From Anaeramoeba flamelloides (lineage: Eukaryota > Metamonada > Anaeramoebidae), in the NCBI GenBank assembly GCA_027625915.1, contig JANTQA010000042.1:2430001-2494000 (forward strand): 64,000 nt of DNA. The letters are read 5' to 3'. This document shows, piece after piece, positions 12,181-23,957 of this stretch (position 1 is its first letter; each line of letters opens with the position of its first letter). Below the pieces are notes generated by a model. The model was not told the origin of the DNA. It was given only the letters and a program-made list of their open reading frames with translations, and searched no databases. The position numbers were made by a program, and so were the translations under genes.

Positions 12181-12219
<39 letters not shown>
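12181..12219. repeat. (TA)n microsatellite
   Basis: Nearly 20 uninterrupted TA dinucleotides. Similar tracts lie at 39541-39570 and 63723-63752, the last directly beside a hairpin element. Confidence 0.95.
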
Positions 12220-12221
<2 letters not shown>

Positions 12222-12698
12222 ACTAGTTTCCCAATTTATGAAACCCTTTAAGTGGTTTATAAAAACAATACTATAATTTCATTAAATTTGGAAACAATTT
12301 TGTATTTAATAGACAATTTTAGTTCATCGTTTTACATTTTCTTTTTTTTTTGTTTTCTTTTCTTTTTTTTACAGTCGAGTAATTAGTTTAGTTTTGCCTC
12401 CATTTTTTTTTTTTTTCAATTTTTGATATAAGGTTTAACTATCTTTTAGTTAAATAGATAGAGGGAAAAAAAGGATTAGTTTATAACACCTAATCATTTG
12501 GCCCACTAATAATTGTAGAGAAAATTTTAAAAAAATGATATATTGAATTTTTATTTTTGAAAACTAAAATAAGTTTCAAAAAATTGATCTTATGATTTTT
12601 TTTGTTCTATCTAGAAACTCTTTGAATTATAAATTACAAATTTGGTCACTTCAAAAATACCACTTTAACAGTTTAGATGAGGTTTAATCTTACCCTCA

Positions 12699-12893
12699 CA
12701 GCCAGTTCCACTTTTAAGATATAAACTGCTACGAAATTTAAGGGATAATAAAATTCTCAAATTAAGGCACAAAATTCAGATTCTAGTAAAATAAATTGTA
12801 AAACAAAAAATTACAAATTTTTTGCATTAATTTGAGATTTTTTTGTTCCTTAAATTTCGTTTAAAGTTTGTGTCTTAAAAATGGAACTGACTG
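12699..12893. mobile_element. CAGTC hairpin element, copy A
   Basis: Starts CAGCCAGTTCCACTTTTAAG and ends GGAACTGACTG followed by TA. The two halves are inverted copies of each other around an A/T-rich centre. Somewhat diverged from the others (several AAGGCACA motifs mutated). Confidence 0.85.
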
Positions 12894-15210
12894 TATCAAT
12901 GAGTACAAAAAAAATTTTTTTTAACTCAATATATCATTATGAACACATAAGTTTTTTATTTTTCCATTTTTCTTTTTTTTTCATTCTAATTTGGAAAAAG
13001 GGTTAAACATTAAACCCATGATTACTTCATAGGAAAACTTGGTTTTATATTCTGTTTATAAGACTACAATAAATTTGGATTATTTGGAGTATTAGTGATT
13101 TTGTGTATGTCTAATTATTTTAAAATGTATTTAACCCCTCGAAAATTATTTAGTAACTCACCGTGATTTTATTTGTGGAGAAATTATCAGAAAAAATATC
13201 AAAAATAAGGAAATATTTTTACAAAAAGATAAAATAAAATTTTCCTACTAATCAAATACTTATTTGATATTGGTTCCAGGGTAAAACATTGACCGGTAAC
13301 CACAAATTTTTTTGTGGAATTTCTTTTCCTCTGGTTGAATAAATCAAAAAAAAAAATTAATGATAGGATCGTAGTTATAAAATATTAAATTATTGTAAAG
13401 ATCCAAAAATTTCAAATCGTGAAATTAAATTGATGAATAATTATAATTTGTAGAATTCCAATCAAAAAATCCAAAAACCAGATAAAAATTTTAGTTTTCA
13501 TTTTCTTATCAAAGAAGATCCAATCAATTAATTAAGAAAAGCTTGTTATGATTCTTAATGTCAAAAAAAGAAATTGTTAAAAAAACTACATAGTACCACA
13601 ATTCGTAAAAAAATCCATTCAAAATAAAAGCTTCAAAAGGATTTCAAAATAAAAAAAAAAAAAAAAAACAATATCAATTCAAACTTTTCCGATTTTATTT
13701 TACTAAATATAATTTTCTTCAATTTAAAATAAATTGTTTGCTTTAAAGTATACAAATAATTTTATTCGATTTAAATTAATTAGTGTTTTTTTTTTTTGTT
13801 ATAATCTAAATTTGACAAATTAATTATTTTATAACATTATTTTGAGATAAAAACAACTCATTTGAGAAATTAAAAAAATATATTTGAAAGCTTAAAAAAC
13901 ATCTAAGAGTGGGAAATTTTGGAAAAATCACAGTTTTATTCAAAATTATTATTCACCAAGATTTATATTGAAAATTCATTACATTACCTTAACACCTTTT
14001 CTAAAAAAATTAATCATTTTCCATTGTTGATATTTAGATTTCGACCTTATATAATATTCTGATGTATTTATGATTGACTCTAATTACTTATCAAAACTAA
14101 TATTTTTTTTTTTTTTTTCCATTTCAAAAGTATTTTTTCAAAATAATGTCTCAACTCTTAAGAGTAAAAATTTAAAACAACATTTAAAAAAACTAACTTT
14201 TATTTTAAGGGCTGAGTTATTATGGTTAAAAATACTTCTCTGAAATGAAAAAAAAAATTTTTATTTTTATGATGCCTAATAACAGCCAAAATCTAATCAA
14301 CATGTGAAAGTATGGTAGATCTCCAAAAATCAACAATCAAAAAAGATTACATTTTTAGAAAAAAATAACCAAAAAACAACTCTCAATTTCCAATTTAAAA
14401 CTTTGTGAATTATCAATTTAAAAACAACTCTGTTAGTTTCGGAGTGTCGCTCTTTGGTGCTTTTTGAGATCTCAAAGATTTTTTTTTTTCATTTTTTACG
14501 ATTTCTCAAATGAGTTCTTTTTTTCTCAATGATGTTACAATATCCTTACTTTGTGAAATATAGTGATTTACAATCTAACCACAAATTAGATACAAATTCG
14601 GATTATATTGATTGTGTTCTTAAAGAAAATATTCTATTTTGAATTGATGAAATTTAAACCTTTAGAAATTTAAAATAGAAGAAGCAGGTAATTTTTTTTT
14701 TTTGACTTTTTATTTTTTAGTAATTGAGAAGCGAGTTATTTGTATTTTTTTTTGATTTGAATTAATTGCCAATTAATACCCTCTGAAATGTTTAAATTTA
14801 TTATTTGAATTCTTTCAATCAAAAGAAAGGCAATTTCGAAATACCCTTTTTAGTGTCAAGTCACTCCTTGAGCATGGAGCAAATCCCTGGTAAATTGACA
14901 AGTGCCTTACGTAAAAAATTTATCAATAAATAAATATATATTATAGTTTGAAATTGAAATCATGAGAAACATTGTGTCAGAAAATATAATTATAAAATAT
15001 TCATTATTTAGTTTATGTTAACTCGTTAATTTAATCAATTTTAATAACAAATTGTTTATCAACAAAAAAAAAAAAAAAAAAATCAAGAACTTAAATCATG
15101 CATTTTCTTGCTAGATTCTTACAGCCACAATTTGAAAACAAAATGAAAATATAAAATTAATTAGATTTTATTTATCGAAATAAAATTCAAAATTAAAATG
15201 GATCCTTTAA

Positions 15211-16060
15211 TTAATTCTCATTCCCCTCATCCGACGAATCGTTTTCTAATGAATAAACTAATTTTTCCACTCTATTCTTTTTAATTTGTTCAAATTCGAC
15301 ATCGTCGTCAAAAGAGAAAGGGTTGACGATTATATTTTCTAATAAAGGAACTGTACCATTGGTGTGGTAATGCTTCACGATTTGAATCAATTGTTTGTCG
15401 TTTAAAGGATTATTATTTAAGAAATCTTTAATGATTTTTTTCTTCTCTTCTGTTGTCGCTAAAACAGTTTTTGTTTGGAATTTGTCCATTCTTAATTTCT
15501 CTAAAGAAGTTTTGTTTTCATTCTCAGAATTATAAGAGAAGTCCTTCATCTTCTTCTTCTTCTTCTTTTTCTTTTTTTTTTTTTTTTTCTTCACAAGATC
15601 AAGCGTTGGCTCTGATTGTGATTCGCCTATTTTTTCTAATTTTTTGTTGAGTTTTTCTTGTTGCTCTGTGGTTCGATCCTTTTTTTGTTTCTTGGATTTT
15701 GTTTTTTTAGTGTCTTGGATTTCCTTAAGCATTTCTTGAAATTCTTTTGTTTGTTTTGGTTTTTTTTTTTTTTTTTTTTTTTTCTTTCTTGGAGAGAACC
15801 TTGTGAGGTTCTTAAATTTGTTTTTCTTTTTAGGCTTTTGGCTGATTTCTTTTTCTTCAATAAGATTTACAATGGATCGAAATGTTTTTTTTGAGCTTAC
15901 AGATTGCCTGTACAGTTGCTGTAAATTACGAATAGATTTAATCTGGTTATCTTGAGGGAAGGGTTTCCTTTTCTTCTCGTGAATTATTTCATCGTTGGTA
16001 TTTACTTTATTGTTTTCTCGTTTATTGTCGACACTACTCCCACTATCACGACTATTATCG

Positions 16061-16093
<33 letters not shown>

Positions 16094-16377
16094 TCACTAT
16101 CACTAATAGTATTTTTTTCATTTTCTTTTTTTTTTTCTAACTTACTCTGATTACTTTTGTTCACATTTTTGTTGTTCTGACTTTGTTGATTTTTTTTTTC
16201 TTTTTCATTTTCTTTTCCTTTTTCATTTTCTTTTGAAAGAACATTTAGAAGGTTGTCCCCCATTAAATAGTGTGACGGTACATAAATCGAATGCCGTGCT
16301 ATTGAGGCTAGTTTACTTTCCAAACTTTTAAATTCTTTTGATTTGCGTTGTGATTTAATTTCATTATTCTTTTGCAT
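15211..16377 (-). CDS. Lys-rich protein with NET-like C terminus
   Basis: 388 residues from the ATG at 16377 (context AAACATGC). Mostly low complexity: Lys/Glu/Asn runs, a run of alternating Ser-Asp near residues 94-108 encoded by a GTCGCT-type repeat at about 16056-16098, and several poly-Lys stretches. The last ~80 residues are more complex (TTEEKKKIIKDFLNNNPLND, KQLIQIVKHYHTNG, IIVNPFSFDDDVEFEQIKKN) and fit the spacing of the extra-terminal (NET) domain of BET/GTE chromatin proteins: an EEK start, a helix, an L..IV helix, then acidic-hydrophobic Phe-Asp before a final helix. No bromodomain is present. If the assignment holds, it is a nuclear, chromatin-bound adaptor; the charged runs fit that. 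Function otherwise unknown. Confidence 0.8.
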
Positions 16378-16517
16378 GTTTATTTTGTTTTGAAGAAATT
16401 TAAATAAATTTGGAAAGAATTAAAAAAATGGATCAGAAGGAATCAAAGTCAAATAAAAATAATTGTAACACAATTATAACATACAAGTGTGGTTATAAAT
16501 GAGAACAAAAATTCGTC

Positions 16518-18034
16518 TTAAGGGACTAATAACCAAAAAAATTTTGCAGAATCTTTAAATAAAAAATAAAGTAAAAATAAGGATTACAAAATTACTAAAC
16601 TTACATTAATTTTCTTATCAGAAATGAGTTATTGCTTTTTAAAAATTTAAAAGGTTTTTATCATTATTGAAATGTTAAAAATTAAATGGAGTAGCCACGG
16701 TAAAAGAAAATTTTTCACTTTTTTGCAATTTTGAAGAGGATCAGAAAATAACATTTTTTACTTTGGTTGTATCTCATTGATTTTTATTATTTAAAGTTCT
16801 TTATTCATTAGATTTTTTAAATTTTTTTTTTCCAAAAGTCTCATATAAATTGTCACAAAAGAATGTTGAGTTGAATTGTTTAAAATAGTGTTTCAAATGT
16901 TGAATAACTTATCTTTTATCCTTCTCTCAACATTCTATTGGACATTTAATTTTCTCATTTTTTATTTTTTCATCATTTTTGAATTTTTTTAATCCTGACA
17001 AGATAAAGCAATTAGAAATATTTTTTATCAGCGACATTTGGGATTAAGGGATTTTGTTTAAAATGAACAAAAAAATTATAATTGAGAGAATCATAAAAGA
17101 AAACATAAATGGGACTTAAATAACTAGAAGGATTCCAAAAAATAATAATTATCCCAAAATATTACTTGTTTAGGATTTTAAATAGTTGGATTTGGTGGAA
17201 TTGGAGAAGTGAATATGATTATATGTTACCAAAGTGTAAACCACAAAATAGTTATAAGCTTTATTCTAAGAATCTAAAATTATCTTCTACCAGAAAAAAA
17301 ACTATTTCTTATTCCAAAAATTTGTACACACCTAAAATCAAAAATAGGAAAACAAAAACTCAAGTTATTATATTTTTATAAACGTAATATAAAAGTACAT
17401 TTAAGTTGTATAGTGTTCATGTTTTTATAAGTTATCATTTTCATCCAAAGAAAAGAAAACAATATAAAACAAAAAATCAAAATCTATGTGTCCAAAATAA
17501 CGAAATGAAGAATAAATGTAATGGTAGATTTGTTAAAATTACTCCAACAAAGGTTAACCGATCAAATGAATAGATACCATGGACTAATTGTATGTGGATT
17601 TTTCAATTTAAGAAACTCAACACAAACCTTCTATCAACCATCGTAAAAAAAATTCCAGATCTAACTAAACAGATTTCGTAACTGGAAAAAACGAAATTAA
17701 AATAAAAACAAAAAAAAACAAAAAATGAAATAGTTGGTTTAATTAAAATTACTTTCCAATTGGATGTAAATCATGTTATTGTTATTCTTCCAACTGTTTA
17801 AACTGTGTCTAAATTAATGAAATTGAGTTTATTTTAATAATAAAAAAAAAACCTATTTTATCAATTGAATCTCTTTTTATTTATTGTTTAACTTGACTTA
17901 AAAAAAAAAATATCAAATAATTTTTTTAAAAAAATTTTTTAGAGAATCTACGATCACATGCCACTCAAATAAAATATTCTTATATCATCTCTCTCAAATT
18001 TTTATCATGTCTTATGGTGTAGCTACTCCCTTAA
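16518..18034. mobile_element. Putative TTAA-bounded element
   Basis: Left end TTAAGGGACTAATAAC; right end, reverse-complemented, TTAAGGGAGTAGCTAC: about 12 of 16 match, and both begin with TTAA. This resembles the termini of the element at 25064-26282. Interior has no recognisable transposase and no clear similarity to the other copies, so the pairing of these two ends is tentative. Confidence 0.35.
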
Positions 18035-18199
18035 CATATTTCCTGATTATTTTAAAAATAATTATTTTCTTTTTTAAATAAAGAATTCTTTTTTTTAGCC
18101 ATAACATAACTCTAATAATTTTTTCAAAAAAAAATCTCGAAATTTTATATTTTTAGAATATACTCAAATAATAAGCATTATTATATACCCAATGTTCTT

Positions 18200-18870
18200 A
18201 ATTAAAGGTTAATTTTGGACATTCCTCTAAAATTGAATTGACTTGAAATTCTACAATAAAAAGTTTTTTTAATTTTTTTTTTTTTTTTTTCATAAATTTG
18301 TTTTGTTAATTTGTAATTGTTTTTTTGCCGCATTTCCAAATTCTTCTATTATTTTTTCTCTTCTCTCTTTTTTTCATTGAAAAAAAAGAGAATAAACAAT
18401 TTTTTTTAAAAAAAAAATGATAATTGATCTCTTTCATAAAACCAAAAACGGTGTTTGAATTTAGACATTGCTATTCAACAAAAAATGGAATTTACACCAT
18501 CCCCAAACATAATCCAAAAAATGAAATACTTTTTTTAAAACACTATTGGAACTAATAATTTGGTTCCTTGAAACTAAATTATTTTTTTCAAAATACTTAA
18601 TCCTTGAGCGCGGCGATCTTTTGGAATTTATGAGATTAAAAAGTCGTAAAAAAAAATTTGTTAAAGTCATCTAAAAAAAATTTAAATATCATTTTGAAAG
18701 TTTAAAATTTTTAGCAAAATACTTTTTCTTTTACCCAAATAGAGGATGAAAATAAGAAGATCCAAAATTTTACAAACTTTGCCTAATAACTCAATGAATT
18801 CCCGAAATCTTTTCACAGTAACTAGAGTACTATCTAACACTTTTTAGAGAAACGATCACTTTCTTCTCAG
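18200..18870 (+). repeat. Repeat family G, copy 1
   Basis: Shares ordered landmarks with 52090-52730: GACATTCCTCTAAAAT, a TTTAACAAATGATA-like block, GTTCCTTG-A, TCGTAAA, AAGTCATCTAAAA, ATAAGAAGAT, and CTCTTTCTTCTCAGTAGTTG against TCTCTTTCTTATATGTAGTT. Diverged, class unknown. Confidence 0.55.
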
Positions 18871-18976
18871 TAGTTGTCTTGAATTATATACGTTAAATTT
18901 TTACAAATAAAAGGTTTGAGTTTTTAAAAAAATACATAGCGATATTATTTTTTTATTTTGTAAATTAATTATATTC

Positions 18977-20429
18977 TTAGAATTGAATTTTTTTCATTAA
19001 AATTTTCTTTTTTTTATTTTTATTTGTTCTTCTAATTTTATTATTAATCTTTTTTTGTGATCTTTGATTGAATAATTTTCTTTTTTTCTTTTGAGATCTT
19101 TTGAATTCATCTTGTTGGATTAATTCGTCGATATTTTCAATTTCGATAATTTCTTTCACGCTTTCTGATCGACACAATTTGGGTTTTTTTTGGCTTTTTA
19201 TATTTTGTTCTTGGTCATATTCCACATTTTCAATTTTTTCAAAAATAAAATTTTTTTCGCCCATTAGCAATTTTGAAGCTTTTATTTGCAATTCCCTGTT
19301 TTCCTTTTCTGCAGCTAGCCACATTTTTTTAAATCCCATCTCTAATTTCAATTTTAAAAGGTGCCCTTCAAGGGATGTTGCTCTAAATAATCCTAGCTTT
19401 TGAAGTTGTGGCTGGTAATTTGTTGTTGTTATAATATTTTGGTTCATTGGATTTGTATTGAAAAATAAGGAAGGTTGAATAGATTGAGTGCGCCGAATAT
19501 TTGATAAATGGTTTTTTTTTTTATAATTCTCAAAAAAAATCTTTTTTCTGATTTTTGCAAAATCATTTAAAATCAGGACAATCAATCTAACTTTGCTCAT
19601 TAAAATTGTTGAGTGTTGTTTATTTAAAAATCTTTTCTTATTTCGTGGGTTTTTCTTTATTTTTGTGTTGGGATTAAAAATTAATTCATCTGTTTCAATT
19701 TGGATGTTTTTGTTAAATTCAATTTTGTTATCCAAAAATGATAAATTGCTGCTTGGTTTTAAATTTAAAAAAATATCCCAAAAGGATCCAATTTTGGTCT
19801 CGATGAATGGTATTGACCAAGTAAATACATCATAATATTTTGGTAGCCAATATGGGTGACTAACGCCTTTAAATTCCTTGATTGTTACAGACCTATTTTG
19901 ATATTGAATTACTGCTCCTTTGTTCTGATCTAAACCTGCATAATTTGGTGACGAAAAAATTGTAATCAATGATGGGAAATTTGTCTCAAGTAATTTCCTG
20001 TACATCATATACCCATCCTGCTGTGCTTCGTGTGCACGGATTAAACATGTCAGATTTGTGCTTGATAAAAACCTGGAGACCGCTTGATAAGAATAATGAT
20101 ATCCACAGCCTCTTAAATTGTTCGGGGTAAATGCATATTGTGTGTTTTTTGGATCGTCATATTCTGGATTCGGATCAGACCATAATAATTCTGAAAATAA
20201 TCCATTTGATGGTGGCTCACAAAACCGATCAATCTGGTTAATGCTTTCCAAAGTTCTGAGCTTTGGTGATAAGCCGCCATGAACACAAAAAAATTGATCA
20301 TCAACAATTGCTGCAATGGGCAAACAATCAAATGTTTCCATAATTACATCATAAATTTCTTCATCATATTTTTCAATTACTTCGCTTTTAAAATTAAAAA
20401 AACTTGTTAATTGTCGACATTCATGATTA
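18977..20429 (-). CDS. Calcineurin A catalytic subunit, 3' part
   Basis: Continues the phosphatase begun at 27405-26673. From 20428 the frame reads NHECRQLTSFFNFKSEV, then CLPIAAIVDDQFFCVHGGLS, LWSDPNPEYDDPKNTQ, RGCGYHYSYQAV, LIRAHEAQQDGYMMYRK, ITIFSSPNYAGLDQNKGA and HPYWLPKYYDVFTWSIPF. The last phrase is specific to PP2B (calcineurin) among PPP phosphatases. Metal and active-site residues (NHE, H of CVHGG, H of RAHEA) are all present. Further on, SKVRLIVLILNDFAKIRKK fits the position and style of the calmodulin-binding helix, followed by a long, basic, mostly unique tail where the autoinhibitory region would be. A stop (TAA at 20434-20432) lies just upstream in frame, so the junction must fall between it and Asn of NHE. 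Ca2+/calmodulin-controlled Ser/Thr phosphatase, expected to pair with calcineurin B. Confidence 0.93.
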
Positions 20430-20461
20430 CTTTATTTTTTTAAAAATTGTTTTTATAAGGA

Positions 20462-20462
<1 letters not shown>

Positions 20463-20500
<38 letters not shown>
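20463..20500. repeat. (TAA)n microsatellite
   Basis: About a dozen TAA/AAT units near the 3' edge of the calcineurin intron or insertion. A shorter AAT tract sits at 23255-23290. Confidence 0.95.
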
Positions 20501-20502
<2 letters not shown>

Positions 20503-21134
20503 TGGTTTTTCAAATCTGATATTTATAAAACTAAAACATTTTAGGAAAGAAATTTTGGAAATTTCATAATCAAAAATTTGATTGATTAATAGATTGGTTT
20601 TATTTTAAGAGAAGTAAACTTATGATTTTTTCTAAAAATAAATAAATGAAATTTTTTTAAACTTGTAAGGAAAGAAAGAAAAAAAAAAAAAAGAGAATAA
20701 ATTTTTGATTCTATTAAAAATCAAAAGTTTTCAAGTTATTAATGTATTGAAATAATAACAAGTTTTTAGTATCGCTCAATAACTTTTAAATGAGAAAGTA
20801 TATCCCTTTCATATCAAATTTTTTGCTCTGAAATAAGGTACAGTTAGTGGTGGCAATTTAATGTTAGCAGATTTATTATAAAAGGGTTTTTTTGTTAATT
20901 TGAAAAAAAAAATTCTCAAAATAAAGGATCAAATTTCAAAAAATTCTCAAAAAATATAGAAAATTTTTGCCTTAAGGGATTAGTAAATCTGATGTTTTTT
21001 TTTCACCCAAAGGCACTCGGGTACTTATTTTCAGAAAGGTCCAATTAAACCCGATAAACAACCCCCTTTATCAACTTTAGACAAATGAATTATCATTTTT
21101 GAAAGAATTTTATTTTTTTAAGAATTAATTTTCA

Positions 21135-21206
21135 CTGTCAAATCTAAAACCTGGAAATTTTTAAAAAACCTGGTAATTCCATTTTTCTGGGTTTTAGATT
21201 TGACAG
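21135..21206. mobile_element. 72-bp hairpin element inside X1
   Basis: Arms CTGTCAAATCTAAAACC and its perfect complement (17 bp) enclose about 38 bases. Flanked by TCA at 21132-21134 and 21207-21209. The sister copy at 25064 has a single TCA at the same site and no hairpin, so it serves as an empty-site comparison. A miniature transposable element with a 3-bp target duplication. Confidence 0.8.
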
Positions 21207-22139
21207 TCAGCAAAAAAGATCCTGATCCCTTTTTATTTGGATTTTTGGATTAATTTAAATAAAGAAAAATTTCCCAAAGCATTTTTTTATTTTGAAGAAA
21301 TCTCACTTTTAGTAATTTCTGATAGTTTGTATAAGCAAATAAAATCACAATTTTTTTCTTATTTTTTGAAAATACAATAAAAATAAATCAAATATTGAAT
21401 ATATGAAGTTCAGAAAAAAATTGATCATTTATTATATTCACATATTTTGATCAAATTTCTTGAAATTTAAACTTTCATTTAATATTTTTTTTTCAAATAC
21501 TAAGAGTATAAATAAGGAACTGTTATTTATTAAATAAGTTTTTTGATAATATCTATTATTTTTTTATATATTAGAATTATTAATTTCAATTAATTTTATT
21601 TGTTTGAAAATATTTAAAAAGTTGAGAAATAATAACAAAACTTATTGATATCTTTAATCTTTGGGTTATTATTGGCTTACTGAAAACAATTAAGATTGGG
21701 TTATTGATTATTGAGTAAAAATAATCAAATTGAAAATTATTTCTTTATGGTTAAAAGTTGAAATTTACAAGTTTTTAAAAAAGTATTTCGGGAGAATATT
21801 TATAATTTGATTGTTTGGTTCTTTTTCTCAGATGTTTTTATTCAATAAAAAGAAAAAATTGTTGAAGAAATCTGTGCTGAATCAAGAAATTATATTTTTT
21901 TTTCAACTTTTAACATAATCTTTGTAATTTTTTTGAAATTAAGTTGATTTTTTTCTAGTTAGTTATTTTAAAATTTGTGGTTTTATTTTTAAAGTATAGT
22001 TTTGTACACTTCCTCCACATATACAATAAGATTTTTTTCTAATTCAAAGAAAATATTTTTTTTTTTCAATAATTCAGAAAATAGGTTGAATTTTAAACTT
22101 TTTTAAAATAAAGAAAAATGAATATCTCTTTTGAAAACA

Positions 22140-22425
22140 ATACAGTAGTTTGAAAAAAGTACTCACTTTTTTCAAACTTTAATCATGTTTTCTATTTTAA
22201 AAAAGTGAAAACTTTTCCAGAATTAAAACTGTTTGAAAGTTTTGTGTTTTAGTAAAGTGAAGGGTTAACCTTTAAATGTGGTGTGGTGGTTGGAGTGCGA
22301 AGGAAAGCACTTTTTAAAAAAAAAAATTTTTTCTTTATTAAAACAAAAAACTTTTTGAAAGTTTTAATTCTTACAAAATCATCAAAAAAAAAAGTTTTCA
22401 CTTTTTTAAAATGACTTTTATTCGT
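22140..22425. mobile_element. Foldback insert in X1
   Basis: Absent from the sister element at 25064. Edges carry CACTTTTTTCAAAC-like and CACTTTTTTAAAA motifs in both orientations, and the AGTTTTAATTCTTACAAAAT segment is repeated in inverted form (AGAATTAAAACTGTTTGAAAG). A related stretch is at 1200-1400. The short frame across it on the minus strand is not a gene. Confidence 0.5.
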
Positions 22426-23374
22426 TTCCAAAAATAGATTTAAAAGTAAGTTTGGTATTGTAAAAATCATATTTTTACTTTATTTTTCAATTTCAAGATG
22501 CGGTATTTTTTTTTGGATTTGCTATTATATTTTCTTGAAGATTTTTTTTAGTTTGCTAGTATCTTTATAAAAAAAAACAACTTTTCATTTAAAATGCGTT
22601 AGGTTTTTGCGGTGGTCTGTAAAAGAGACTGAATATTTTTTTTTTTTTTTTTTGCATTTTTATAATCATTTTAAAAAAGTGTGGCAAACAAGTTTTCAAA
22701 AGTAATTTATAAACTATGATTGAAAATTTTTTTGTTAGCACTTTTTTAGAACATTTTATTTAATTCATTGTTTATTTGATATAAGTGCATTGTATCGGAA
22801 ATCCATTGATACGCAGAATTTAAAGAAAACTGATTATTAATTGAATAAATGAAAAAAATAATTGAGAATTCTTATTCTATAAATCATAATTTAAAAATAT
22901 CTTTTAAATTATAATAATAGTGGTAAATAAGTGTGAAAATGATGTCTCTATTTTTCGAGTTTTTTTTTTTTTTTTGATAAAAATTGATTTTTTCAAGAAA
23001 CTACTTATGAAATAGAGACGGTATGTTTTTGGTTGTGTGGTTCCTTAAAAAAGAAGAAGAAGAAAAAAAAAATTGAATTTTAACTCTATTATAAAATGTT
23101 TATACAAATATTATAATGAGTATAAAACCCAATCCACATCATACTTATATAATCTTGGTATAGCTTCAAAATTTTTGTTAAAAACGAAAAAAGAAAAAAG
23201 GCCAGGAAAGGAAATTACCCTATTGATATTTTTATAAAAGAGATTTAAATAAAATATTAATAATAATAATAATAACAATAATAACAATTAGTCAATTTTT
23301 AAATTATATTGTAAAAATTTTTTTGTAAGATCAGTTAATTCAAAAGAAGTTAAAACAAAAAATATATAAAAGCA

Positions 23375-23957
23375 TAATATGTCCTTAATAAAATTAAGCA
23401 CTATTTTTTTCTGATTAATATTTTTTCGAAATTATGTTTATAACTTAATTCAATTAACCACTGGAATAAATTTTTTTAGAATAAAAACACTCTCAACTTT
23501 GGAATATCGAAAATATTTTTTGAAATTTATTTGCACTTTTTTTATTTTTTTTTGAAAAATTGGGGTTGAGAAAAGCTTGAAATCAAAGAATAAGTTAATA
23601 TATTAAATTAGAATGGTTTTCCAGAGAGTTTATCTTTTTAAATAACTTTTTTTTTAATTTTACCATTTGAAAATAAAAAAAACATTTGAAGACCAAATTA
23701 GTGCCTTTTGTGAAAAGAAAATTCCCATAATTTAGAATTTGTTTTAGTAAATGAGTTAAAACAAGATATTGTACCTAAATATATATATAATTACAAGTTT
23801 GAATTCAAGGATTTTGGCAAAAAATATTTTTCAAGAAAAAGTTAAATTGAAACTTTATTTATTTTTATTTTTTCATTGAGTTTTTTTAATTGTATTAATG
23901 GAAAGTATTTGATCCAGTTTTCCATTTTTAATGTTTTTTGGGTCGTAGGGAAATATT
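23375..23957 (+). repeat. Repeat family B, copy 2
   Basis: Second copy of the repeat at 5096-5675, same orientation on the plus strand, ending GTCGTAGGGAAATATT. It lies within the calcineurin intron or insertion, between elements X1 and X2. Confidence 0.75.

Larger units (their letters stand above)
10343..15210. other. Long AT-rich intergenic region
   Basis: Begins with a TTC/CTT-rich tract at 10364-10410 just after the MORN gene stop, probably its 3' untranslated region. Also holds an (AT)n microsatellite at 12181-12219, a hairpin element at 12699-12893, and a stretch at about 14203-14345 that weakly resembles 29082-29215. No gene seen in about 4.9 kb. Confidence 0.5.
16378..18976. other. 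Intergenic region of repeats
   Basis: Contains a putative TTAA-bounded unit (16518-18034) and a diverged repeat (about 18200-18870) related to 52090-52730. The short frames at 17166 and 18461 lie inside these and show no recognisable product. No gene supported. Confidence 0.5.
20972..22570 (+). mobile_element. TTAA-type element, copy X1
   Basis: Starts TTAAGGGATTAGTAAA and matches the element at 25064-26282 collinearly over its length (ACCCGATAAAC, TCACTTTTAGTAATTTCTGA, GTATTTCGGGAGAATATTTA, TTTGTACACTTCC, ACTTTATTTTTCAATTTCAAGAT). The right terminus (TTTGCTAGTATCTTTATAA) is decayed. Relative to its sister it carries two insertions: a 72-bp hairpin at 21135-21206 and a foldback at about 22140-22425. 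No transposase frame. Non-autonomous or a relic. Confidence 0.75.
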
